From: DATAGF01 sp963834875
Lineage (GTDB): Bacteria > Actinomycetota > Thermoleophilia > Miltoncostaeales > Miltoncostaeaceae
Direction of reading: 5' to 3'
DNA: 64,000 nt
Assembly (NCBI GenBank): GCA_963834875.1
Contig: CAWIDG010000013.1
Coordinates: forward strand, 1 to 64,000
Shown: piece by piece, positions 26,074 through 34,871 of the stretch
Layout: every line of letters starts with the position of its first letter
Position numbering within the stretch: position 1 is the stretch's first letter
Translations under genes and position numbers: made by a program
Notes under the pieces: generated by a model
Told to the model about the DNA's origin: nothing
Databases searched by the model: none
Seen by the model: only the letters and a program-made list of their open reading frames with translations

Positions 26074-26838
26074 GTGACGATCAGGACGCGGCTGCGCACG
26101 GCCCGCTCCGTCCTGGGGCTCGGCCGCGAGGCCCCCCAGGAGCGGCCCGCCGGCCGCACCGACGTCCCTGCGTCGGTGGCGATCATCATGGACGGGAACG
26201 GCCGATGGGCCCGCGACCGCCACCTGCCGGTGGGGGCCGGCCACCGCGCGGGCGCGCGGGCGCTGAAGCGGGTCGTGCGCGCGGCCGGCGACGCCGGCAT
26301 CAAGGACCTCACGGTCTTCTCGTTCTCGACCGAGAACTGGTCGCGCCCCCTCGACGAGGTGGACGACCTGATGGGCCTCTTCTGCGAGCTCATCGACCGC
26401 GAGGTCCCCGAGCTGCACGCCGAGCGCGTCCAGATCCGCTTCATCGGCCGCTGCGACGACCTCGACCCGGCGCTGCGGGCGAAGATCGCCGAGGCGGAGG
26501 CCCTCACGGCGGAGAACGGCCGCCTGCGCCTCTTCATCGCGATGAACTACGGCGGGCGCCAGGAGATCCTCGACGCGGCGCGCCGCTTCGCGATCGAGTG
26601 CGGGCCCGACGCCGGCGAGGCCGAGTTCGCGCGCCTGCTGTACGGCCCCGACATGCGCGACCCCGAGCTCGTGATCCGCACGAGCGGCGAGCAGCGCCTC
26701 TCGAACTTCCTCCTCTGGCAGTCCGCCTACGCCGAGCTGCACTTCTCGCCACGGCTGTGGCCGGACTTCACGCCCGAGGACCTCGAGCTGGCGCTCGCCG
26801 ACTACGCGCGGCGCCACCGCCGATTCGGCGGGCGGTGA
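26074..26838 (+). CDS. uppS: isoprenyl (undecaprenyl) diphosphate synthase
   Basis: UppS makes the long-chain cis-prenyl diphosphate lipid carrier for the cell wall. The 254-residue protein has the substrate site VAIIMDGNGRWARDRHLPVG with the catalytic Asp, FSFSTENWSRPLDEV, and near the end DPELVIRTSGEQRLSNFLLW. An Arg-rich N-terminal extension of about 35 residues precedes the core, as in other actinobacteria. dxr and ispG of the precursor pathway lie just downstream. Confidence 0.94.
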   Translation: MTIRTRLRTARSVLGLGREAPQERPAGRTDVPASVAIIMDGNGRWARDRHLPVGAGHRAGARALKRVVRAAGDAGIKDLTVFSFSTENWSRPLDEVDDLMGLFCELIDREVPELHAERVQIRFIGRCDDLDPALRAKIAEAEALTAENGRLRLFIAMNYGGRQEILDAARRFAIECGPDAGEAEFARLLYGPDMRDPELVIRTSGEQRLSNFLLWQSAYAELHFSPRLWPDFTPEDLELALADYARRHRRFGGR

Positions 26839-27635
26839 GCCCCGGCCTCACGAGCCGCCTCGCGATCGCGATCCCCGGGATCGCGCTCGCGATCGCGGTG
26901 GTGGCGATCGGCGGCGCGCCCTTCGCGCTCGTCGCCGCCGCGATCGGCGTGCTCGGCCTCTACGAGCTCTACAGCCTCACCGCCGCCCAGCGGCCGCTGC
27001 GCTGGGCGGGCTACGCGGGCACGCTCCTGATCGTGCTCCTGGCCTGGGGCTACGACCCGGGCGAGCGCGGCATGCTGGTCGGCGCGGGCATCGCGCTGTT
27101 CATGGTCGCGGTCGCCGGCCTCATCCTGCCGCGCCGCGAGGACATCACCGCGCGGATGGCGACGACCCTGCTCGGCGTGGTCTATCTGGGGCTGCCGCTC
27201 GGGATCCTCGTGCTCACCCGGGAGCTGCCCCACGGCGCGGGCGCCGTCGTGAACGTCCTCGTGGGCGTGTGGGTCTTCGACACGGCCTCGTACGTCGGCG
27301 GCCGCCTCTGGGGGCGCACCCCGATCGCCCCGCGCATCTCGCCGGCGAAGACCGTCGAGGGCGCCGCCGTCGGCCTCGCGGCCGGCACGCTGGCGGTCTG
27401 GATCGCGGGGCTCTACATGGACTGGATCGACGGCTGGCAGTCGCTGGTGCTCGGGCTGGTCATCTGCCCGGCCGCCTACCTCGGCGACCTCTTCGAGTCG
27501 ATGCTCAAGCGGGACGCCGGCGCCAAGGACTCCGGCCGCCTCCTGCTCGCCCACGGCGGCGTCCTCGACCGCTTCGACGCCCTCCTGTTCGGGACCGTCG
27601 CCGCGTACTTCGCGACGATCTGGCTGGTGTACTGA
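26835..27635 (+). CDS. cdsA: phosphatidate cytidylyltransferase
   Basis: CdsA makes CDP-diacylglycerol from phosphatidic acid at the membrane. The 266-residue protein has seven or eight hydrophobic helices. The family signature reads SPAKTVEGAAVGLAAGTLAV and KDSGRLLLAHGGVLDRFDAL with the catalytic Asp. It feeds pgsA at 36.9 kb. The GTG start overlaps uppS by 4 bases. The gene ends just before a large inverted repeat. Confidence 0.93.
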   Translation: MSPGLTSRLAIAIPGIALAIAVVAIGGAPFALVAAAIGVLGLYELYSLTAAQRPLRWAGYAGTLLIVLLAWGYDPGERGMLVGAGIALFMVAVAGLILPRREDITARMATTLLGVVYLGLPLGILVLTRELPHGAGAVVNVLVGVWVFDTASYVGGRLWGRTPIAPRISPAKTVEGAAVGLAAGTLAVWIAGLYMDWIDGWQSLVLGLVICPAAYLGDLFESMLKRDAGAKDSGRLLLAHGGVLDRFDALLFGTVAAYFATIWLVY

Positions 27636-27663
27636 GCATCGGGTCGGTGGCTCTGGGTAAGCG

Positions 27664-27983
27664 AGCCATGACACGCTCGCTGAGCCCGGGAATGCCCCGG
27701 GCGCGCCGGCGAAAACGGCTCCGGCCTTCGGCCGGGGCGCGCCGTTTTCGGCAGATGCGGACCAACCCGATTTCACCGCCGGAGGCGGGGCTGGAAATCG
27801 GGAATCCCGTTCGAGCTCGGGGCTGGCGCGGAACGCTCAGAGCTCGCCAACGTGCTTCCGGATTTTCGCCCCGCCGAAGGCGGTGAAATCCGGATTAGGC
27901 CGCATCTGCGAAAACGGCGCGCCCCGGCCGAAGGCCGGAGCCGTTTTCGCCGGCGCGTCCCGGGGCTCAGCCGGTCATGGCTG
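27664..27983. repeat. large nested inverted repeat B between cdsA and the M42 peptidase gene
   Basis: This fills the only gene-free stretch over 300 bases (27636-28021). A perfect 48-base inverted repeat pairs 27703-27750 with 27909-27956 and extends imperfectly to arms of about 115 bases (27664-27796 and 27862-27983) around a short centre. Each arm is also palindromic, with CGAAAACGG and CCGTTTTCG flanking CCGGCCTTCGGCCGG. No transposase or convincing gene is present. It may be a MITE- or REP-like element, or form a structured RNA; it could also end cdsA transcription. Confidence 0.75.
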
Positions 27984-28009
27984 GTACCCATCGCTCGCCT
28001 CGGCGTCGC

Positions 28010-28015
28010 TAGCGT
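28010..28015 (+). promoter_or_regulatory. -10 box TAGCGT before the M42 peptidase gene
   Basis: TAGCGT is followed by exactly 6 bases and GTG at 28022. This is the modal spacing of the leaderless-type promoters here and supports that start codon. Confidence 0.55.
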
Positions 28016-28021
28016 GCGCCC

Positions 28022-29061
28022 GTGAACCTCGACCTCCTGACCGAGCTGTGCGAGACGCCCGGGGCGCCCGGGCGCGAGGAGCGCATCCGCGAGGTGGCCC
28101 GGCGCGAGCTGTCGGCCAACGCCGACGAGGTGACGGTCGACCCGCTCGGGAGCCTGGTCGCGCGCCGGGCGGGGCGGCGGCGGTCCGCGCCTGATGCTGT
28201 CGGCCCACATGGACGAGATCGGCTTCATGGTCAGCCACGTCGAGGAGGCCGGCCAGCTGCGGCTGCTGCCGCTCGGCGGCTTCGACCCCAAGACCCTCAC
28301 CGCGCAGCGCGTCGATCGTCCACGGCCGCGAGGACCTCCTCGGGGTGCTCGGCACGAAGCCGGTCCACCTGATGAGCGACGAGGACAAGCGCAAGCCGGC
28401 CAAGCTCGAGGACTACTTCGTCAACGTCGGCCTGCCGGGCGAGCGGGTGCGCGAGCTGGTGCGGCCCGGGGACGTGGTCACCAGGGAGCGGGGGATGGCC
28501 CGGCTCGGCGACCTCGTCACCTGCAAGAGCCTGGACAACCGGGCCGGCCTCTACGTCATGGTCGAGGCGTTCCGGTCGCTGGCCGACCACGAGTGCGAGG
28601 TCGTCGCCGTGGCGACCGTGCAGGAGGAGGTCGGGCTCCGGGGCGCCCGGGTCGCGGCGTCGCGCCTCCGGCCCCGGATCGGCCTCGCGATCGACATCAC
28701 GCTGGCCAACGACGGGCCCGACGCCAAGCCCCACGAGCGGATCACGGCGCTGGGGGCGGGCGCGGCGGTGAAGGTCTACGACACGAGCGCGATCGTCCCG
28801 CGGGAGGTCGTCGACCACCTCGTCGCGATCGCCGAGGAGCGCGGCATCCCCCACCAGCTCGAGGTCATGCCCCGCGGCGGCACCGACACCCGCGAGCTCG
28901 CCCTGTCCGGCGACGGCGCCCCCGCGGGCTGCGTCTCCATCCCGACCCGGTACGTCCACCAGGTCGTCGAGGCCTGTCACCCGGACGACCTCGACGCCTC
29001 GGTGCGCCTGGTGGCGGCCTTCTGCGAGACGGCCCAGGCCCTGGTGGACTCGGCCCGCTGA
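28022..29061 (+). CDS. M42-family aminopeptidase (two frameshifts)
   Basis: A cytosolic dinuclear-metal aminopeptidase of the glutamyl/deblocking type that trims peptides. Frame one gives LLTELCETPGAPGREERIRE; frame two gives LMLSAHMDEIGFMVSHVEEA with the first metal ligands; frame three gives CKSLDNRAGLYVMVEAF, ATVQEEVGLRGARVAA (catalytic Glu) and MPRGGTDTRELALSGDG. Extra bases near 28172 and 28314 explain both shifts. If the sequence were correct this would be a pseudogene, but all motifs are intact. Confidence 0.83.
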
Positions 29062-29125
29062 CCTTCCCTGCGTGCGGTTGGCCGGGGCTTCACACACGCC
29101 GACGGGCCGGCGGCAGGACCCCCGC

Positions 29126-29131
29126 TACACT
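29126..29131 (+). promoter_or_regulatory. -10 box TACACT before dxr
   Basis: TACACT is followed by 6 bases and GTG 29138. It decides the dxr start against an upstream in-frame ATG at 29072. Confidence 0.55.
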
Positions 29132-29137
29132 CGACCG

Positions 29138-30238
29138 GTGATCCGCGTCCTCGTCCTGGGCTCCACGGGGTCCATCGGCGTGCAGGCCCTCGAGGTGATC
29201 GAGGCCGCGCCCGACATGGTCGCCTGCGGCCTCGCCTGCGCCAGCAGCGCGCGCGCGATGGCGGAGCAGGCGCGCGCCCACGGGGTCGCGCACACCGCGT
29301 GCGCCGACGACACGCCGGACCTGGGCGACCTCATGGACGCGAGCGAGCCGGACATCGTCCTGAACGCGATCGTGGGGGCGGCGGGGCTGCGGTGGACGCT
29401 GGCCGCGCTCGACCGCGGGCTGCCGGTCGCGCTCGCAAACAAGGAGAGCCTCGTCGTCGGCGGCGAGCTGGTGACGCGGGCGCGCGACCGCGCCGGCGCC
29501 GCCCTCGTCCCGGTCAACTCCGAGCACTCCGCCCTCCTTCAGCTCCTGGAGGGCGTTCCCCGCGAGCGCGTCGTGGCGGGGGTGCTCACCGCCTCCGGCG
29601 GGCCGTTCCGCGGCAGGGCGGCCGACGAGCTCGAGTCGGTCACGCCGGCGCAGGCCCTGCGCCACCCCACGTGGGAGATGGGGGGCCGCATCACGATCGA
29701 CTCGGCGACGCTCATGAACAAGGGCTTCGAGGTGATCGAGGCCCATCACCTCTTCGGGCTGCCCTACGACCGGATCGAGGTCGTCGTCCATCCGCAGTCC
29801 CTCGTGCACGCGATGGCGCGGCTCGATGACGGGAGCGTCCTCGCCCACTGCGGCCCGCCCGACATGCGGGTGCCGATCGGCTACGCCCTCCGGCACCCCG
29901 CCCCGCCCCCGCCGGGGGCGCCGATGGACCTGGTGGGCCGCCGGCTCGACTTCGAGGCGCCCGACGAGGCCGCCTTCCCCTGCCTCGCCCTGGCGCGCGA
30001 GGCCGGCCGCGAGGGTGGGACGGCGCCCGCGGTGCTCAACGCGGCCGACGAGGTGGCGGTGGCGGCCTTCCTCGCGGAGCGCATCGGGTTCATGGACATC
30101 GCGCGCGTCGTGACGGCGGCGCTCGAGGCCGTCCCCGCCGCGCCGGCCGACACGCTGGAGGGCGTGCTCGACGCCGACGCCCGCTCGCGCGAGGCCGCCC
30201 GGGCCGCCATCGAGGGGGTGCCCGCGTGGTCGGCCTGA
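29138..30238 (+). CDS. dxr: 1-deoxy-D-xylulose-5-phosphate reductoisomerase
   Basis: Dxr converts DXP to MEP, the first committed step of the non-mevalonate isoprenoid pathway, using NADPH. The 366-residue protein begins VIRVLVLGSTGSIGVQALEV with the NADPH motif. Further landmarks are ALANKESLVVGGELV, LVPVNSEHSALLQLLEG with metal-site acids, LTASGGPFRG and TWEMGGRITIDSATLMNKGF. rseP overlaps its end by 13 bases; ispG of the same pathway follows. Confidence 0.94.
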   Translation: MIRVLVLGSTGSIGVQALEVIEAAPDMVACGLACASSARAMAEQARAHGVAHTACADDTPDLGDLMDASEPDIVLNAIVGAAGLRWTLAALDRGLPVALANKESLVVGGELVTRARDRAGAALVPVNSEHSALLQLLEGVPRERVVAGVLTASGGPFRGRAADELESVTPAQALRHPTWEMGGRITIDSATLMNKGFEVIEAHHLFGLPYDRIEVVVHPQSLVHAMARLDDGSVLAHCGPPDMRVPIGYALRHPAPPPPGAPMDLVGRRLDFEAPDEAAFPCLALAREAGREGGTAPAVLNAADEVAVAAFLAERIGFMDIARVVTAALEAVPAAPADTLEGVLDADARSREAARAAIEGVPAWSA

Positions 30239-31308
30239 ACATCCTCTGGTTCGTCCTGATCCTGATGGTCCTCGTGCTCGTGCACGAGGCCGGCCACATG
30301 GTGGTCGCCAAGTGGTGCGGGATGCGCGTCGAGCGCTTCTCGATCTTCTTCGGCAAGCCGCTCTGGTCGTTCCGGCGCGGCGAGACCGAGTACGGCATCG
30401 GCTGGCTGCCGCTCGGCGGCTACGTGAAGATCAGCGGCATGCTTCGGGGGGAGGAGATCCCGCCCGAGGTCGAGCCGCGCGCCTACTACAACATGCCGGT
30501 GTGGAAGCGGATCGTGACCATCCTGGCCGGCCCGGCGGTCAACATCTTGCTCGCGATCGTCATCTTCGCGGCGATCTTCTGGATGGGCGTCCCGGTCGGC
30601 AACCCCACGGTCGCGTCCGTCAACCCCGGCTCCCCGGCCGCGCAGGCCGGCCTGCAGCCCGGCGACCGCTTCATCGCCGTCGACCGGGTCGACGTCGAGG
30701 AGGACGCCCGGAGGCTGATCGACACGCTCGCGGCGGGGAGCCCCGGGCAGGAGGTGGTCCTGACCGTGGAGCGCGACGGCCGCACGGTCCGGCTGCCCGC
30801 GGAGCTCGGGGTCATCGACGACGGCGAGGGCGGCACCAAGCCGGGGCTGGGCTTCAGCACCCAGGTCGTCGAGGGGCGGACCGTCAGGTACGGGCCGATC
30901 GCCGGCCTGGAGCAGGGGTTGGACTTCTCCTGGTTCATCATCGAGCTGAACGGGGAGGTGCTCGGCGACGTCTTCACGAGCGAGGAAGCGCGCGACCAGC
31001 TCGGGGGTCCCGTCGGCCTCGGGGCGGTCTTCGACGACGTGGCCGACGACGGCCTCATCACGATCCTGCGCTTCATCGGCGTGATCAGCCTGGCCCTCGG
31101 CCTGTTCAACCTGCTGCCGATCCCGCCGCTGGACGGCGGCCACATCCTGTTCGCGCTGGTCGAGAAGGCGAAGGGGTCGCCGGTCAGCCGGGCCGTCTAC
31201 GAGCGGACCTCGTTCGTCGGCTTCGCGCTCGTCATGGTGGTGGCGGTCTTCGCGCTCCAGAACGACATCGGCCGCATCACCGGCGAGGGCTTCCAGCTCG
31301 ACCGTTAG
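30226..31308 (+). CDS. rseP: site-2 protease / RIP metalloprotease
   Basis: A membrane-embedded zinc protease that cuts transmembrane anti-sigma factors or signal peptides. The 360-residue protein has HEAGH at residues 20-24 inside the first helix, a PDZ domain (VASVNPGSPAAQAGLQPGDR) and the third metal motif LFNLLPIPPLDGGHILF. It lies between dxr and ispG, the usual order in Actinobacteria. Its stop codon TAG forms the start of the ispG -10 box. Confidence 0.92.
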   Translation: MVGLNILWFVLILMVLVLVHEAGHMVVAKWCGMRVERFSIFFGKPLWSFRRGETEYGIGWLPLGGYVKISGMLRGEEIPPEVEPRAYYNMPVWKRIVTILAGPAVNILLAIVIFAAIFWMGVPVGNPTVASVNPGSPAAQAGLQPGDRFIAVDRVDVEEDARRLIDTLAAGSPGQEVVLTVERDGRTVRLPAELGVIDDGEGGTKPGLGFSTQVVEGRTVRYGPIAGLEQGLDFSWFIIELNGEVLGDVFTSEEARDQLGGPVGLGAVFDDVADDGLITILRFIGVISLALGLFNLLPIPPLDGGHILFALVEKAKGSPVSRAVYERTSFVGFALVMVVAVFALQNDIGRITGEGFQLDR

Positions 31309-31311
31309 GGT
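31306..31311 (+). promoter_or_regulatory. -10 box TAGGGT before ispG, overlapping the rseP stop
   Basis: TAGGGT lies 6 bases before ATG 31318 and its TAG is the rseP stop codon. The dual use leaves little freedom for either signal to change. Confidence 0.5.
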
Positions 31312-31317
31312 GGGCGC

Positions 31318-32567
31318 ATGAGCGGGACCGTGTCGCGACGCCGGAGCCGGGCCTGCCGCGTCGGCGAGGTGGTCGTCGGCGGGGGCGCCCCGGTGGTGGT
31401 CCAGTCGATGACCAACACCGACACGGCCGACGCGGCCGCGACCGCCCGCCAGGTGGCCGAGCTGGCCGAGGCCGGGTCGGAGATCGTCCGCATCACGGTC
31501 AACAACCGCGCCGCGGCCGCCAGGGTGGCCGAGATCCGCGAGCGCCTGCAGCGACGAGCACGGCGTCAACGTCCCGCTCGTCGGCGACTTCCACTACAAC
31601 GGCCACACCCTGCTGCGCGAGTTCCCGGACTGCGCCGAGGCGCTCGACAAGTACCGCATCAACCCGGGCAACGTCGGCCGCGGCGCCCGCCACGACGCCA
31701 ACTTCGCGACGATGATCCAGGCGGCCGATCGACACACGGCAGAAGCCGGTACGGATCGGAGTGAACGCCGGCTCGCTCGACCCGGAGCTGCTCGACCGGC
31801 TGATGGACGAGAACGGCCGCAGCGCCGAGCCCGTCGGCGCCGACGAGGTGCTGCGCGAGGCGATGGTGCAGAGCGCGCTGACGTCGGCCGAGGCGGCCGA
31901 GGAGCTGGGCCTGCCGGGCGACCGCATCGTCCTGTCGTGCAAGACGAGCCGCCTGCAGGACATGGTCGCCGTCTACCGCGAGCTCGCGGCCCGCTGCGCC
32001 CACCCGCTGCACCTGGGGCTCACCGAGGCCGGGATGGGCAGCAAGGGCATCGTCTCGACCACGGCCGCGCTCGGGATCCTCCTGCAGGACGGCATCGGCG
32101 ACACGATCCGCGCCAGCCTCACGCCGGAGCCCGGCGGCGACCGGTCCCTCGAGGTGCGCGTGTGCCGCGAGCTCCTCCAGAGCCTGGGCCTGCGCTCCTT
32201 TCGCCCGGAGGTCACCGCCTGCCCGGGCTGCGGGCGCACCACCAGCACGGTCTTCCAGGAGCTGGCCCAGACCATCGAGCGGCACCTCGAGGCCCGCATG
32301 GCCGAGTGGCGCGCCGAGCGGCCGGGCGCCGCCGAGCTGAAGGTCGCGGTGATGGGCTGCATCGTCAACGGCCCCGGCGAGAGCCGCGCCGCCGACATCG
32401 GCATCAGCCTGCCCGGCACGGGCGAGCAGCCGCGCGCCCCGGTCTACGTGGACGGGGAGAAGGTCCGCACGCTGGAGGGCCCGACGCTGGCCGACGACTT
32501 CATCGCGATGGTCGAGGACTACGTCGTGACCCGCTTCCCGCTCGCGACCGCCGCGGCGCCCGGGTGA
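31318..32567 (+). CDS. ispG: 4-hydroxy-3-methylbut-2-enyl diphosphate synthase (two frameshifts)
   Basis: IspG reductively opens MEcPP in the MEP pathway using a [4Fe-4S] cluster. Part one has PVVVQSMTNTDTADAAATAR; part two NVPLVGDFHYNGHTLLREF and YRINPGNVGRGA; part three VRIGVNAGSLDPELLDRL, the cluster cysteines in ACPGCGRTTSTVFQEL and MGCIVNGPGESRAADIGISL. Extra bases near 31552 and 31727 separate the parts. The gene should be essential with dxr present, so these are probably sequence errors. proS overlaps its end (GTGA). Confidence 0.9.
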
Positions 32568-34336
32568 CGTCGGGGGCCCGGATCGGGGCGCCGGAGGGCT
32601 GGGGCCTGCCCGACGCGCCCGTCGGCGGCTCCGTGCGCCTGAGCGGCCGCCTCTGGCCGACCCTGCGCGACGCGCCGGCCGACGCCGAGGTCGTCAGCCA
32701 CATCCTCATGGTGCGGGCCGGGCTCGTGCGCCAGCTCGCCGCGGGCCTCTACACGCTGCTGCCCTTCGGGCTGCGGACCATCCGCCGCGCCGAGGCGATC
32801 ATCCGCGAGGAGATGGACCGCATCGGGGCCCAGGAGCTCCAGATGCCGATCCTGCACCCGGCCGAGATCTGGCAGGCGACGGGCCGGTACCCGCTGCCCG
32901 AGCAGTTCCGCCTGGAGGACCGCGCCGGCCGCGAGATGGTGCTCGGCATGACGCACGAGGAGATCATCACCTGGCACGCGGCGCGCGAGATCCGCTCCTA
33001 CCGCGACCTGCCGCAGGCCTGGTACCAGATCCAGACCAAGTTCCGCGACGAGCCGCGCGCCAAGAGCGGGATGCTGCGCGTGCGCGAGTTCTCGATGAAG
33101 GACTCGTACTCGCTCGACCGCGACGAGGCCGGCCTCGACGCCTCCTACGAGGCGCACGCGCGGGCCTACGCGCGGATCATGGACCGGTGCGGCCTGCACT
33201 GGTACATGGTCGAGAGCGACACCGGGATGATGGGGGGGACCGGCGCCCACGAGTTCATGGCGCCGAGCCCCGCCGGCGAGGACAGGATCGTCCGCGACCC
33301 GGGCGGGGGATACGCGGCGAACGTGGAGCTGGCGGTCTCGGTCCCGCGCGAGCCCGACTTCGGCGAGACGCCCGAGGCGCCCGCGCCCTTCGACACGCCG
33401 GGCGTGGGCACGATCGAGGAGCTGGCCGCCTTCACCGGCCTGCCCCCGGCGCGGCTGGCCAAGAGCGTCGTCGTGGTCGCCGAGGACGGGCCGGTGCTCG
33501 CGCTGGTGCGCGGCGAGCACGCGCTTCACGAGAAGAAGCTGGGCCGGATCGTCGGCGCCCACCGCCCGGCCCACCCCGAGGAGATCCGCGAGTGGTTCGG
33601 CGCCGACCCCGGGTCGCTCGGGCCGGTCGGACTGCCGCCGGGCTCGCCGGTGCGCGTGGTCGCCGACGAGACGCTGTCGCGCGGCCACTACGTCACCGGC
33701 GCCAACCGCGACGGCGTGCACCTGAGCGGGGTGGTGCTGGGCCGGGACTTCCAGGCCCGCACCGCCGACATCCGCGAGGTGCTGGTGGGGGAGGCCGACG
33801 CCGCCTCGGGCGCCGCCCTCGTGATGGAGCCGGTCATCGAGGTCGGGAACATCTTCAAGCTGGGGACGCGCTACTCCGAGGCGCTCGGGGCGACCTACCT
33901 CGACGCCGACGGGAGGGAACGGCCGATCGTGATGGGCTGCTACGGCATCGGCCCCGGCCGGATCGCCGCGGCGGCCATCGAGCAGGGCCACGACGACGCC
34001 GGGATCGTCTGGCCGCGCGCGATCGCTCCCTTCGACGTCCACCTGGTCCTGATCGGCGCTCCGGACACCCCCCAGGCCGGGCTCGCGGACCGGCTCTACG
34101 AGGAGCTGTCCGCGCTCGGGCTCGAGGTGCTCTACGACGACCGCGCCGACACCAAGCCCGGGGAGAAGTTCGTGGAGGCCGAGCTGCTGGGGTGCCCGAT
34201 CCGTGTGACGGTGGGCGCCCGCACGCTCCCGGACGGTCCGGTCGAGGTGCAGGTCCGGCGCGGGCGGGAGCGGCGCGACGTGCCCCTGGACGGGGCGTCG
34301 GCGGCCATCCACGCCCTCTGGGAGGCGTGCGACTGA
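32564..34336 (+). CDS. proS: prolyl-tRNA synthetase
   Basis: ProS charges tRNA-Pro. The 590-residue length and the inserted editing domain place it in the bacterial long type. Class II motifs are ELQMPILHPAEIWQATGRY, the motif 2 region KFRDEPRAKSGMLRVREF and the motif 3 region MGCYGIGPGRIAAAAIEQ. The editing domain lies about residues 250-400, and the anticodon domain has LYDDRADTKPGEKFVEAELL. A tRNA-Pro gene follows 400 bases downstream. Confidence 0.95.
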   Translation: MTSGARIGAPEGWGLPDAPVGGSVRLSGRLWPTLRDAPADAEVVSHILMVRAGLVRQLAAGLYTLLPFGLRTIRRAEAIIREEMDRIGAQELQMPILHPAEIWQATGRYPLPEQFRLEDRAGREMVLGMTHEEIITWHAAREIRSYRDLPQAWYQIQTKFRDEPRAKSGMLRVREFSMKDSYSLDRDEAGLDASYEAHARAYARIMDRCGLHWYMVESDTGMMGGTGAHEFMAPSPAGEDRIVRDPGGGYAANVELAVSVPREPDFGETPEAPAPFDTPGVGTIEELAAFTGLPPARLAKSVVVVAEDGPVLALVRGEHALHEKKLGRIVGAHRPAHPEEIREWFGADPGSLGPVGLPPGSPVRVVADETLSRGHYVTGANRDGVHLSGVVLGRDFQARTADIREVLVGEADAASGAALVMEPVIEVGNIFKLGTRYSEALGATYLDADGRERPIVMGCYGIGPGRIAAAAIEQGHDDAGIVWPRAIAPFDVHLVLIGAPDTPQAGLADRLYEELSALGLEVLYDDRADTKPGEKFVEAELLGCPIRVTVGARTLPDGPVEVQVRRGRERRDVPLDGASAAIHALWEACD

Positions 34337-34337
34337 G

Positions 34338-34722
34338 ATGACCGGGATCCGCCTGCAGCACGTCGGGTTCACCTTCCCGCCCGGCCGGGCGGACGACGTG
34401 CGCGCGCTTCTACGGCGGGACGCTCGGCATCCCGGAGATGCCGGTGCCGCCGGAGGTGGCCGACAAGGGCTGGGTGTGGTTCGCGACCCGCGACGAGGGC
34501 ATCGAGCTGCACTTCATCCCCCACGAGACGCCGCCCGATCCGGCCCGCCGCCACCACTTCTGCCTCCAGGTCGCCGACCTGGCGGCGACGCAGCGGCGCC
34601 TGGAGGCCGCCGGCGCGCCGCTCATCGACGCGGGCAGCCGCATCCACGGCCGCGAGCGGCTCTTCACCCGCGACCCGCTGGGGAACCTGGTCGAGCTGGT
34701 CGAGTTCGTCCGGCTGAGCTAG
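34338..34722 (+). CDS. VOC / glyoxalase-fold protein (frameshifted)
   Basis: A small vicinal-oxygen-chelate protein, probably metal-dependent. It starts TGIRLQHVGFTFPPGRADDV with the first metal histidine, then after a frame change near 34407 continues FYGGTLGIPEMPVPPEVADK, HHFCLQVADLAATQRRLEAA and RDPLGNLVELVEF with the late Glu ligand. One extra base explains the shift. The substrate is unknown. Its stop TAG is part of the tRNA-Pro -10 box. Confidence 0.75.
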
Positions 34723-34725
34723 GGT
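34720..34725 (+). promoter_or_regulatory. -10 box TAGGGT of tRNA-Pro
   Basis: TAGGGT lies 11 bases before the mature tRNA 5' end and begins with the stop codon of the VOC gene. Confidence 0.45.
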
Positions 34726-34736
34726 TCGCGGACCTT

Positions 34737-34810
34737 CGGGGCGTGGCGCAGCCTGGTAGCGCACCCGGCTGGGGGCCGGGCGGTCGCTGGTTCGAATCCA
34801 GTCGCCCCGA
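34737..34810 (+). tRNA. tRNA-Pro (anticodon GGG)
   Basis: A 74-base cloverleaf. The acceptor stem CGGGGCG pairs with CGCCCCG and the discriminator is A. The anticodon stem CCCGG/CCGGG closes the loop CTGGGGG, giving anticodon GGG for CCC codons. The T-loop has TTCGAATCC. CCA is not encoded. A foreign-looking 2-kb block begins 50 bases downstream, although the repeat at its edge does not match the tRNA end. Confidence 0.93.
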
Positions 34811-34859
34811 TTGAGGCGGGCCCGGAACGTCCCGGCGAGGCCCCCGGTGAGGCGGAGGA

Positions 34860-34871
34860 TGGCCAATTGGC
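34860..34871. repeat. left 12-base direct repeat of the 2-kb block
   Basis: TGGCCAATTGGC is present here and again at 36850-36861. It is largely palindromic and AT-rich for this genome. It marks the point where the TPR regulator gene is cut off. Confidence 0.7.

Noticed and set aside
27685..27980. CRISPR array or short coding genes in the inverted repeat
   Set aside because: The repeats are inverted and nested rather than direct and evenly spaced, and the open frames there are only translations of the palindromes.
28022..29061. M42 peptidase and ispG as true pseudogenes
   Set aside because: All catalytic motifs are intact, single-base removals restore full-length proteins, and ispG should be essential with dxr present. 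Sequence error is more likely.
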